Shown: positions 53,294 to 62,407 of the stretch, in pieces
How positions within the stretch are numbered: position 1 is the first letter of the stretch
Layout: every line of letters begins with the position of its first letter
Assembly: GCF_000218895.1 (NCBI RefSeq)
Contig: NC_015703.1
Location: forward strand, 4,973,001-5,037,000
DNA: 64,000 nt
Direction of reading: 5' to 3'
Source of the DNA: Runella slithyformis DSM 19594
GTDB taxonomy: Bacteria; Bacteroidota; Bacteroidia; Cytophagales; Spirosomataceae
Position numbers and translations under genes: made by a program
The notes under the pieces: model-generated
What the model was told of the DNA's origin: nothing
The model's input: only the letters and a program-made list of their open reading frames with translations
The model's database searches: none

Positions 53294-54465
53294 ATGGCAG
53301 AACAATATTATATATGTACGCTTGAAAGCGATGTTGTTTTGAACAGCAAAATGGCAACCGAAGGGAATATGAAAACCTTAGATTATATCGCTGGCAGCAA
53401 TTTCCTGGGCGTTGTAGCTAACGGAATATATGCGAAGCATAAAGAAAAAGCATATTCAATTTTGCACGCTGGAGAAGTATCTTTTGGCGACGCTCACATT
53501 TCATTGGATGGCAAAGAAGTAAGTTATGCCATACCTTTTTCGCTGTTTAATGATAAAATTGAGAATAAACTTGGTGTGCATAAGGCTTGGATGCATCATT
53601 TGATAGATTTTGACAAAAATCCCCCTTTTGATTCTAAAGGAAGTAAATCACAGTCAAAACAAGTGCGAAGCGGCTATCTAACACCTACCGGACACATTTT
53701 AAAAAGTCCAGATAAGAATTTTGTGTTAAAATCTGCTCAAGATAGAGATGAAAGACGCTCAAAAGATGGGGCAATGTTTGGCTTTGAATCTTTAAAAGCC
53801 GGTCAAGTATATGTATTTTCGGTGCGGTATTAAAATGCTGATTATCAGCCAATTGTAGAAGAGTTTTTAATAGGAAAAAAACGGATTGGTAAATCTAAAA
53901 CGGCTCAATATGGGCAAGTTGATATTCAGCCTATTGCTAATCCAACTACAATTGAATCTATCGAAAAGTCACAAAATTATACCATCATTTATGCTGAAAG
54001 TAACCTTTGTTTTTTCAATGAGTATGGACAAACTACTTTTCAACCTAAGCCAGAAGATCTGGGACTCAATGGCGGAGAAATCTGTTGGGAAAAATCTCAA
54101 ATTCGTACTTATACCTATTCTCCGTGGAATGGCATCAGAAATACCCCAAATACACAAAGAGATTGTATTCTGAGAGGTTCTGTTTTTTATATAACAGGTG
54201 CAGTAGCTTCAGAGAAAAAAACGGATAGTGTCGGCGAATACCAAGCCGAAGGTTTAGGACGAGTGATTTATAATCCTGCGTTCTTGAAAGGGAATGAAAT
54301 TAATGGAGAGTGGGAGTTTGAACTATTCAAAGAATCAAATAATCCTGATAAAAAAGACGATATCACTCAACCAGAGCCCAAAACAGTTTTAGGGAAGTTT
54401 TTAAATGGACTAAAAGCGCAAAAAGGTAAAGATTTATCTATTTCAGAAGCTGTATATAAGGCATT
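53294..54465 (+). pseudogene. Csx10-like RAMP (Cas5-type) with in-frame stop, 3' end cut by IS630
   Basis: The frame begins four bases after the previous stop: YYICTLESDVVLNSKMATEG, then LDYIAGSNFLGVVAN, a Csx10/RAMP signature. A TAA at 53831-53833 interrupts it after about 179 codons. The same frame continues without shift (NADYQPIVEEFLIGKKRIGK, then the glycine loop EYQAEGLGRVIYNPAF) until the IS630 left end at 54465. One substitution could restore it. Without read-through the effector lacks this subunit's C-terminal glycine loop. A sequencing error at the TAA is possible. Confidence 0.82.
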
Positions 54466-55533
54466 ATTGATAGATGAATTATCCTGTAAAGAAAGCTACT
54501 TCCTTCTTTTTAAAGAATGAAACCAGCAATTCCGTGTCTTTTCTGACCTCCTCAATTTTTTCTTTCAACACTTCGGCCAAATCTGTCAGGTCGAGGAATA
54601 CCCGGTTTTTGAGCTCTCTTTTTAACTGACTCCACAGCAACTCGACCGGGTTCAGTTCCGGGCTATAACCAGGCAGGGCCACAAGGTGCACGCGCCCTTT
54701 CTTGCGCGCCAAAAAGTCCTTTATGGCTTGGCTACGGTGGATGGTCGCGCCATCCCAGATCACGATCAAGTCCTTGCTGCGGTACCTGCGGCATAGGTAC
54801 TCCAGAAAGTCAACCACCCCCTCACTATTGTATGCCTTGTCTTGTCCGCCGACGTACAGCCTCCCATTAGGGGCCATCGCGGCGATCAGACTGAGGTGTT
54901 CTTTTGCCCGCCTTCTCCTCGATAATGGGCGTTTTACCCTTGGGTGCCCACGTACGGCAAACGAGGGGGAGCAGATAGAAGCCTGATTCATCGATATATA
55001 CGATAGCACGGTTCTCATCCTCGGCTTTTTTTAATTCCGGTACCGTCTCTTCCCGCCACTGCTGGACTTTCTGCTTGCTCTGCTGGCGAGCCTTTTTGGC
55101 GGGCTTCTGCAAGCTCCATCCCAGTTTTTTTAGGATACGCCCCACCTGCGTTAGGTCGTAGCTGACACCGAATAGCCTGCCAATCAACTCGTTGACACGA
55201 GAGCGTGTCCAGATGTGGCCGGGAAAACCGTGGCTGACAGCACCTTGTTTAAGCTCTTCGACAAGCTGCGAAAGCTGTTCTGACGTCAGTTTAGGCAACG
55301 AACCTGGCGGCTTTCGGGCCAGCAAGCCTTCCGCCCCCAACTCCCGATACTTTTTCAGCGTCTGGCTTACCCAGCCCTCGGTCAGTCCAAGAGCCGAGGT
55401 GATGTCCTTCTGCTTCCAACCCGCTTCTTTCAACTCCACGCAGCGGCGACGTAGTATTTCGTAATCTGATGGTTTGTATTTTGCTTTCATAAATGCAATT
55501 TACAAACTTTATAAACCTATTCACCCATCAATA
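54465..55533 (-). mobile_element. IS630-family insertion sequence
   Basis: Imperfect inverted ends of about 27 bases (TATTGATnGnTGAAT...TAAAG) flank the transposase, each starting with TA, the target dinucleotide of the family. It sits between the Csx10-like gene and the Card1-like fragment. Confidence 0.85.
54479..55490 (-). CDS. IS630-family transposase in two overlapping frames
   Basis: The first frame (55490 to about 54910) holds an HTH (RRRCVELKEAGWKQKDITSA), a winged helix and the first catalytic Asp in VYIDESGFY. The second frame (from about 54910 to 54479) holds IVIWDGATIHRS with the second Asp and YSPELNPVELLWSQLK with the Glu. The switch falls at a GGC-AAA-AGA run and needs a +1 (or -2) shift. 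Programmed frameshifting is known in this family, but an indel mutation is equally possible. Confidence 0.82.
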
Positions 55534-56102
55534 AAGAAGCAGTTAATGTTGTTAGAAAATATAGAGATAATAAAATCAATGTGCAAAGTATTTTTGAAAT
55601 CGTTTCTCGAAATATGGTAAAAACAAATACTTTTGATTTAGCCGTACAAGACGGTAAATTTCTGGTAAAACACAAAGGTATATTGTTTTTTGAAAGTAGC
55701 TTAACAGAATCAGATATTGATTTCTTTTATTTCAATGCAGGATGGTTTGAACTTTTAACTGCACAATCATTATTAAAAAAATACCCCGAAGATAAAATTT
55801 ACTTAAGTGTAAGATTTCCTTATTTATCGAATCAAATTTTTGATAAAAATGAAGTTGATATTTTGATAAATGATAGCGGAAAGCTTGTTTTTATTGAATG
55901 CAAATCAGGTGAGGTAAAATCGGAACATATTGATAGAATCAAAAACCGAAAAGATACTTTTGGAGGGTTGATTTCAAAAAGTATTTTGGTTACTCGTTTT
56001 CCGTTAGAAACAAACGTTAACACTCACCTTAGTAAAAATATGGTGGAAAAGTGCAAGGAGTATGGAATAGAATATAAAACCTTATATGAACTCTCAAAAT
56101 AA
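55534..56102 (+). pseudogene. Card1/Can2-like nuclease fragment lacking CARF domain
   Basis: The frame is open from the IS630 right end to a stop at 56102, about 190 codons; GTG at 55581 is only a possible restart. It carries a PD-(D/E)xK nuclease core of DUF1887 type: FNAGWFELL, EVDILINDSGKLVFIECKSG with the Asp and the Glu-x-Lys, then DRIKNRKDTFGG. Card1/Can2 nucleases normally have an N-terminal CARF domain that senses cyclic oligoadenylate. That part is missing here, lost in the segment where the IS now sits. Read as a truncated CRISPR ancillary nuclease. Confidence 0.7.
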
Positions 56103-56136
56103 TCCTTTTGACTTTTTATAAACTCAATTTCTGATT

Positions 56137-57201
56137 ATGGGTCGTAAAATTTTTATTTCGTTTTTGGGGACTAATAATTATGTTCCTTGCAATTATTTTG
56201 TAGAAACAGATGCTACCCGAAAAGTGAGTGACATTAAATATGTTCAGGAGGCGATTATCAAGTTATTTTGTAGTGATTTTACGAAAAATGATGCAATATT
56301 CACCTTTACTACAACACTGGCTCACCAAATGAATTACTTAGATGATGGCCAGTGGAACAATAAAAGCCAACAATACGACTTACCCAATACTGGTTTACAG
56401 GGTGTTTATAAGAATATTTTAGGAGGTTCAAACAGTCCGCAATATCAATCATTGCCTATTAAAGAGGGTTTTTCAGAAAAAGAAATTTGGGAAATATTTG
56501 AAACCGTATCGAGTGTTATTGAAAAAGATGATGAGTTGATACTGGATATTACTCACGCCTTTAGATTTTTACCTATGCTCGGCATAACCCTGATAGATTT
56601 TTTGAAAGTAACCAAAAATATCACTGTGAAAGGTGTATTTTATGGTGCATTTGAAAAATTGGGCGTACAATCAAAAGTACTCAGTATGCCTATTGAAGAA
56701 CGTAATGCTCCAATTATCAACCTTTTGTCTTTAATTGAACTTCAGCGTTGGACACAAGCGGCAAACAATTTTAATCAATACGGCTTTGCTGATGGCATTT
56801 TAGAATTAACCAATAAAAATATTAAACCTATTTTAGCTAAATCTCAGGGAAGAGACGAACTTTCTCAAAATTTAAGGGGCTTAGGAAATATTATTGACAC
56901 ACTTATTAAAAACATTTTTACTAACCGAGGTAGAAACTTGAATGAATTTAACTCAGAAAGCCTTGAAAATAATATTTCATTTATCGAGTCATCCGATTTG
57001 TTTATTAAGCCTCTTAAATCACTTTTTGAAATTATTAAAAATAAGATAATTCCTTTCACTTATTCAAAAGAGATTTGGTTAGAATCCGCAAAATGGTGCA
57101 ATAACCATAACCTTATACAACAAGGTATAACCCAACTACAAGAAGGTATTATTACGTATTTATTAGGGCTTTGTTGCATAGTTATGTTGGCAACCGTTTG
57201 A
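56137..57201 (+). pseudogene. CARF-type CRISPR ancillary protein (TIGR02221/Csx2-like), 3' end replaced by IS5
   Basis: The native sequence runs to 57166 (343 codons); the last 11 codons come from the IS. The N-terminal CARF-like fold starts RKIFISFLGTNNYVPCNYFV. The family signature DxTHG appears as LDITHAFRFLP near residue 140. Helical segments follow (LIELQRWTQAANNFNQYG), as in Csx1/Csx2 proteins. The C-terminal HEPN nuclease motif (RxxxxH) that would normally follow is absent, so RNase output is probably lost. Confidence 0.8.
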
Positions 57202-58323
57202 CTGTCTTAGGCATACCCAATCTGGTGAATCGGTTTAAGCAAGTGGCTTTGATTTGGGCTTCGGTCTGTTGATTAGTTACCAATCGAGCCGACAACCGTT
57301 CACCGAAAATCATCTTCCAACGAAACATAGCCGTCTCGGCTTTGCTCCGGCGATGGTAGCCAATTTGCTGTTTCCATGCTGCTATACCCACCAAACGAAT
57401 CTGACGAACGGCCTCATTACGAGGGTGTATTAAATCATTTCCGTTTTCACTGGTCCAGATGACTGCGTTGGATCGGGGCGGTATCACAGGCTGAATCCAG
57501 TGCTTTTCTAACTCGTCAAAAACTTTGACTTGGTCATAAGCTCCATCTGCCCTTAGTTTAGCGATAGGCCATTCAATATCAGCCAGTAAGGGCTTAATCA
57601 TCTCAGCATCACTGATGGAATGAGTTGTCAACTCAACAGCGTGGATGGTATTAGTAGCTTCATCGGCTACTAAATGCAGTTTACGCCAGGTACGCCGTTG
57701 ATCAGCTCCATGCTTGCGTACCTTCCACTCACCCTCGCCATAGACTTTTAATCCCGTACTATCCACTACCAGATGAATCGGTTTGACTTGGTTATCAGTA
57801 GGTTTTTGAGGGGTATGGAAGGCCTGTAGGTGAGCCTGTCGCCTACAAAGCTGACTGTAGCTGGGTACTTGAATGTCAATCTTCATAATCGCTAATAAAC
57901 TCTGAATCAACCCTTGTGTTTGTCGAAAGGCCAGCCGGAAGGCCGCTTTAAGAGCCAAGGCTGCTTGGATACATTGATCTGAATAGCGCAATAGCCCGCC
58001 GCGAGTACGAGGTCCTTGATAGTACCATTGAGTCAACGTCTTTTCATTCAGCCAAAGGGTGACAAAGCCTCTGTTAATCAATGCCTTATTATATTCAGGC
58101 CAGTTGGTTAACCGGTATTTTTCTTTGGGGATTGGTGGATTTCTTTGTGCCTTGGGCGGTAAATTTTCGGCTTGGGTAAAAAAGTGTATTTTTGGCATAG
58201 CACCGGATTAGCCCTGACAGTCCGGTCAGGTGGCAATTTTGTTGGTTTGGCAATCACAAAGTTCGCCATTCCGGTGCTTTTTCATACTAATGATTTATCT
58301 TTCAGCATCTATGCAACAAAGCC
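57167..58323 (-). mobile_element. IS5-family (IS903-like) insertion sequence
   Basis: Inverted ends GGCTTTGTTGCATAG at 57167 and, inverted, at 58323. The 9-base flanks (ATTTATTAG and ATTTCGATC) differ, so the target duplication is absent. Confidence 0.88.
57182..58198 (-). CDS. IS5-family transposase
   Basis: A 338-residue intact DDE transposase: LVVDSTGLKVYGEGEWKVRK with the first Asp, KLRADGAYDQVKVFDEL with the second, and YHRRSKAETAMFRWKMIFG with the Glu in the family order. The N-terminal NWPEYNKALINRGFVTLW motif is typical of the IS903/IS5 group. It appears functional and could mobilise the 172-bp MITE at 46628. Confidence 0.92.
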   Translation of the reverse strand: MPKIHFFTQAENLPPKAQRNPPIPKEKYRLTNWPEYNKALINRGFVTLWLNEKTLTQWYYQGPRTRGGLLRYSDQCIQAALALKAAFRLAFRQTQGLIQSLLAIMKIDIQVPSYSQLCRRQAHLQAFHTPQKPTDNQVKPIHLVVDSTGLKVYGEGEWKVRKHGADQRRTWRKLHLVADEATNTIHAVELTTHSISDAEMIKPLLADIEWPIAKLRADGAYDQVKVFDELEKHWIQPVIPPRSNAVIWTSENGNDLIHPRNEAVRQIRLVGIAAWKQQIGYHRRSKAETAMFRWKMIFGERLSARLVTNQQTEAQIKATCLNRFTRLGMPKTVKRLPT

Positions 58324-58347
58324 ATTTCGATCCCTAAAACTGCCGGA

Positions 58348-58551
58348 TTAGTTATCAAAAGGCAGTTGATGACAGTAAGTTTTACCCCTTTTGACTACTT
58401 GTCGGTTACGTAAGTACTCTTGTAATTCTCTGTCGATCTGTTTTACATCACGCTTGTTGAAAAGCTCAGGGTTGGCATCACCGCCGATGAGCTGTTCATT
58501 TTCGGGTAATTTTGCCGTTGTTGAAGTTAACTTTTTATTTTCATAGTTCAT
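58348..58551 (-). CDS. Small hypothetical protein
   Basis: A 67-residue charged protein (PENEQLIGGDANPELFNKRD, then a helix QIDRELQEYLRNRQVVKRGK). No family is recognised. It directly abuts the IS5 element. It could be the remaining end of a larger gene from the region lost beside the IS, or a short orphan. Confidence 0.4.
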   Translation of the reverse strand: MNYENKKLTSTTAKLPENEQLIGGDANPELFNKRDVKQIDRELQEYLRNRQVVKRGKTYCHQLPFDN

Positions 58552-58915
58552 AGGTATTTTTATTTAAAATTGTAGTGTATTTATTTTGATTGGCCCTGCA
58601 GCAACGCCCGGTTTATGTTTAGTAAGTTGTTGAAACCAACCGGTCTGAAATTTCTTTTGCCTTGTCTTAGTTGCCACGATAGTTCGATTGTTTTAAAACT
58701 ATGGTAACACTAAGGTCACCCATTGTTTGTTTATTTTGTTTTTGTCATAAGAGTACACATAACGGTTGGGGCTTGGCGAAGGCGGGGTTTTGAAAGTACG
58801 AATGTTTAAGTTTAGTATCCCAAAAGCTTTCGGGGCTAATAGAAGGGACAAATGGTGAGTGAAACTTGTAATTCTGTTCCGCTTTTGATAAACCCGGGTT
58901 ACCGGCTCGCCGGTA
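58552..58915. other. Spacer without a convincing gene
   Basis: About 360 bases between the small protein and the PKD protein. A minus-strand frame at 58699-58953 has no family signal and overlaps the next gene, so I leave it out. No repeats or terminators stand out. Confidence 0.4.
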
Positions 58916-60064
58916 TTACTTAATGATTGCCACGTCTCCTCTTTTAATTTCATTCGGTTTATTTGGGTATTTGTACATTAATAAATAAGTATATATACCG
59001 ACCGGACATTCTACCCCTTTGTAATCTCCATTCCAGGCGTTTTCGGGGTTATTGGATTTAAAAATCAGTTCACCCCATCGATTAAATATCAGTAACTCGT
59101 ATTTTTCAAGTGGACAGGATGTCAATGGTAAAAATAAATCGTTTATATTATCATTGTTAGGCGAAAAAGCATCCGGAATACTGACTTTACAAAGTGAACT
59201 GTCTGTTATTTCACAATTTATTATTTCTATAGTTTTAAACAATGTATCAATACCACAATTGAAGTTAACTATGGCTCTAATAGTGAAAACCTTTGATGTT
59301 GTAAATTGGTGGTTAGTATTATTTGATGTTGATGTATTAAATACGCCGCTACCGGGGTCGCCAAAGTTCCAATTAACTGAAACAATTGGATCAATTGAAT
59401 TTATTTGAAAAGAAGTTTGCCTGTTTAAACAAGTATCTTTGTGCAGGATAGTTCCCGTACAAGGGGCCCTATTGCAGTTTATTATTGAGACTATGGATGT
59501 GTCTTTAAATACTCCACAAGCAGCATTGACAGTTGCAATTACTGTATAAGTTCCGGCAGAAGTAAACTTATGTGAAGGATTTAACGCATTTGAATTATTG
59601 TTTGCCCCACTGGCAATGTCTCCGAAATTCCAATTAATACTATTGATCGAAGCTCCTGTTTTAAATGAGAATGTACTATTATTCTGGAGGCAACTATCCT
59701 TGAAGGTAATTAATCCATCACAACATAACCCTATAGATATTGATCTGCATATTTTTACAACCGGTAAGTTAGGTTCCTGAAAGCTTACACAGACATTATA
59801 AACACCCGGTGAAGTAAAAGTGTGAGTAGGAAATGGGGAAGGGCTTAATCCAGTAATTGTAATACTATCCTTTATTCCACTGGCAGGGTCTCCAAATTGC
59901 CAAAAAAAATAAGGCGAACGGCTTGTTCCTTCCGCTTGTAGGGCAAGGGTAAAATTTGAACAGGTATCTCCGGAAATCTTAATACCCCTAATTTGTCCGA
60001 TAGATTGAAAATGTACTGTCAGAAGGAATAACATTAAAGTTGTGAGTTTCATAGCGTTTTTCAT
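58916..60064 (-). CDS. PKD-repeat protein with gliding-motility/type IX C-terminal domain
   Basis: A 382-residue secreted protein. It has a signal peptide (KLTTLMLFLLTVHFQSIGQ), three PKD-like domains (WQFGDPASG, INWNFGDIASG, VNWNFGDPGSG) with Cys pairs, and a C-terminal CHU_C/type B sorting domain (VSIPDAFSPNNDNINDLFLP, YELLIFNRWGELIFKSN). This tail directs export by the type IX secretion system. It is shorter than typical members and may be an adhesin. The start could also be the ATG at 60052. Confidence 0.88.
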   Translation of the reverse strand: MKNAMKLTTLMLFLLTVHFQSIGQIRGIKISGDTCSNFTLALQAEGTSRSPYFFWQFGDPASGIKDSITITGLSPSPFPTHTFTSPGVYNVCVSFQEPNLPVVKICRSISIGLCCDGLITFKDSCLQNNSTFSFKTGASINSINWNFGDIASGANNNSNALNPSHKFTSAGTYTVIATVNAACGVFKDTSIVSIINCNRAPCTGTILHKDTCLNRQTSFQINSIDPIVSVNWNFGDPGSGVFNTSTSNNTNHQFTTSKVFTIRAIVNFNCGIDTLFKTIEIINCEITDSSLCKVSIPDAFSPNNDNINDLFLPLTSCPLEKYELLIFNRWGELIFKSNNPENAWNGDYKGVECPVGIYTYLLMYKYPNKPNEIKRGDVAIIK

Positions 60065-60278
60065 TTAATTGTATAATTTTATTGAACGTGAGTGTCTTTT
60101 TGGGTTGCAGGAAATGGTTTTGTGCTTGCCGAAGTTGAGGGTACTAAAGTTCATTAAATGCATATTTTCGATAGTTATAGGCGCCCTTTGTACTTCACTG
60201 CCTGCGGAGCACGAAACACCGCCTATTGCAAATGTATGTTAGCTGCTGTGCTTATTTTAGCTGTCATTATTCTTTGGT

Positions 60279-60563
60279 TTAGTTGTAACGCTTATTCGTC
60301 CAGTCAAGGAATGTCATTTCAAACTTAATCTCTCGGTTTCCGGGTGTCCCAATTTTTTTCCAACCTGCTTTTCTATAAAATGTTTCAGCTCTTGTCTTTG
60401 GTAAAGTTCCTAACCAAACATTATTCATTGCCTGCATAAATTACCAATCAGCCATAATGTCGTGAAGTTGTTTGCTCATTCCTTTTTGTTCAAATTCGGG
60501 TCTTAAAAATAAAGCCCAACTATTATGGACTTTCAAGTCAGCATTTGAAAATCCAACTATTTC
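60279..60563 (-). pseudogene. GNAT acetyltransferase remnant
   Basis: In one frame EIVGFSNADLKVHNSWALFL, EQKGMSKQLHDIMADW, a TAA at 60441-60443, then NVWLGTLPKTRAETFYRKAG and WKKIGTPGNREIKFEMTF. These are the acetyl-CoA loop and C-terminal strands of a GNAT domain with the N-terminal half missing. The order in one frame shows a single decayed gene rather than chance. Confidence 0.7.
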
Positions 60564-60792
60564 ATTATTAATTCACAAATTCAATCTTTTCCTCTAACTG
60601 TTATAAATTTCTTGCAATCTTTTTCTGTCACCAGTTAGGGTTAGATAAAGTATTTTTTGTCACGGAATTTCTTACTATTTGAATTTTTCTTATGTCGTCG
60701 ATTTTCGCTTCTCAAATAATCATTTTTTGTCAAGTTAAATTTGATTGTATCGGTCGTCCGGCATTGCCACCAACACTTGTATATCCACCATT
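60564..60792. other. Spacer, decayed sequence
   Basis: About 230 bases before the ISKra4 element. I see no gene. It may contain more of the eroded acetyltransferase. Confidence 0.35.
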
Positions 60793-62100
60793 AACGGGTG
60801 CATTTCAATTTGTCGCTATGTATCCATAGTACTCTTAATAGGCTCTATGTGCTCGCCTACCAATCGCCAGCGGCCACTCATCGAACACACCCGCAGGTTT
60901 AACACGCGTTGAGCACCTCGAATACTCCACCGTTGACCAGATCGCTTCAAACGACGTTGCATGACTGTTCGGTGAGCCGATTCTATCGCCCCAGAACCAA
61001 TCAATAAACCCCGTTCCCGATAACACCTGTAGTCCATTCGGTCTCGATTTGATTTCAGATAAGAACACACTGAATCGCGAAGAGAACCAGCAATGGGTAG
61101 CCCCTTGATATTCGCTGAAATACTGTTTAAAAAACTTTCTAACAGAAGATTACGTTGAGTGTTAAGCCAATCTATTGCCCGCTTCCCACTCCCAAAAGCC
61201 GCCACACCAGCCTCGCTGACATGGCCCAAACAATGATAAAGATCTAAAATGAGTGTTGCTTTTGGACACGCTTTTTCCATCAAGTGTCGAATCCAGATGG
61301 CCCCATCGCTGATGCCCACTACGTTTTCTTCAAGGGTATTATAGCGATCTACTACAGGCATCACTTTAGCACTAAACTCCGTCACATTGCCTAAATGGGC
61401 GATAAACTCGGACTCCGTAATGCGTCCGCCCCGATCTTCGACCACGCTGGCCTGAAGGGCCGTATCAGGAAAAATACGGGCTAATTTGGTGTCTTTATAG
61501 CCTTCATCGGTAAGTAAATTGGCTCCGTCGATCTCTACATAAACAACCGTTGGTACTACGGTCGGCGCCGATTCTGGCTCAGCAGGGGCAGGAATCTGGG
61601 CTAAATCGGGTTCGATAGCGGCTCTATAGTGGTTAGTAAGTCGATAAACCTGGCTGCTACAAACAGGGATACACAGCAACGAATGGGCTAACTCAGCCGC
61701 TTCTTTATAGACTTCTGAGTGGCCCCAAAAGACGAGTTTTTCTTGCAAGAATGGGCTGATACCAAATCCGTTAGGATGATGGCTAAATGGTTCACTGTTA
61801 GCAATTTCTATTTTTCCAAAGCGGGTAGTCATGCTTTTCGCGTCGGCGATCCGATTTTTACGTCGATCCTCCGGCACGTCATTCAGGTTTTTTTCTAAGA
61901 CTTGTCGGCCTAAATCCAGCCAAATCTGCTCAAAGGATTTTTCATAATCGTAGAAAGTAGGCTCCTTTTTTAGACCTTGCAGATCGTTATACTTTTGTTC
62001 GGCCAAGGCCGGATATTCCTCTTTGCTCATGGTCGGTAAGGCTTGTGTATCCATTAGCTTAAGTTAGAACTATAATGCGACCATTTGAAATGCACCCGTT
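60793..62100 (-). mobile_element. ISKra4-family insertion sequence
   Basis: The 5' end AACGGGTGCATTTCAA and the inverted 3' end TTGAAATGCACCCGTT bound a single transposase gene. About 22 of 24 end bases match. No clear target duplication was found. Confidence 0.82.
60816..62054 (-). CDS. ISKra4-family transposase
   Basis: A 412-residue intact transposase. VVYVEIDGANLLTDEGYKDT with the first acidic residue, VVGISDGAIWIRHLMEKACP, LILDLYHCLGHVSEAG and the C-terminal RGLLIGSGAIESAHRTVMQR with the Glu are characteristic of the ISKra4/UPF0236 group. The N-terminal helical region includes ARKNLNDVPEDRRKNR-like basic segments. Probably active. Confidence 0.9.
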   Translation of the reverse strand: MDTQALPTMSKEEYPALAEQKYNDLQGLKKEPTFYDYEKSFEQIWLDLGRQVLEKNLNDVPEDRRKNRIADAKSMTTRFGKIEIANSEPFSHHPNGFGISPFLQEKLVFWGHSEVYKEAAELAHSLLCIPVCSSQVYRLTNHYRAAIEPDLAQIPAPAEPESAPTVVPTVVYVEIDGANLLTDEGYKDTKLARIFPDTALQASVVEDRGGRITESEFIAHLGNVTEFSAKVMPVVDRYNTLEENVVGISDGAIWIRHLMEKACPKATLILDLYHCLGHVSEAGVAAFGSGKRAIDWLNTQRNLLLESFLNSISANIKGLPIAGSLRDSVCSYLKSNRDRMDYRCYRERGLLIGSGAIESAHRTVMQRRLKRSGQRWSIRGAQRVLNLRVCSMSGRWRLVGEHIEPIKSTMDT

Positions 62101-62407
62101 GACTTTGTCAAAATAGCCTGCATAATTGTTTTCGATTTTTTGCTGTAAAGTACTCAAACTTTTACTGCGTAAGCCGTCTTGTGAATATCCAACGGTAGTG
62201 AGACTGTGTATTAAAATCAATTAAAAGTAATTTCTGAGTATACTTCCTGTTTTCATCGGGGTAATAAGGCAATCGTTTAGTTAAAATGGCAGTAGAGAAT
62301 ACGGGGTAGAGGTAAATTAAACCTGAAAAATATATTTTAATTCACTTGTTGATAGGTATCATAAATAGCCGTGAAAGTTGCCGAGTACATGCAGTCTAAG
62401 TAAGTAC
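62101..62407. other. Spacer without a recognisable gene
   Basis: About 300 AT-rich bases between the ISKra4 element and the S41 peptidase stop. No open frame, repeat or hairpin of note. Confidence 0.4.

Noticed and set aside
58699-58953. 84-codon minus-strand frame
   Set aside because: It overlaps the end of the PKD protein gene, has low-complexity composition and no family similarity.
60170-60235. Integron attC-like or palindromic sequence (ATAGGCG...CGCCTAT)
   Set aside because: There is an inverted pair, but the core sites RYYYAAC and GTTRRRY do not occur in the required orientation, and no integron integrase or cassette is visible.
50208-60800. Search for a CRISPR array near the cas genes
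   Set aside because: No direct repeats of 25-40 bases at regular spacing were seen in either direction; spacers next to cas6 and after the CARF gene show none.
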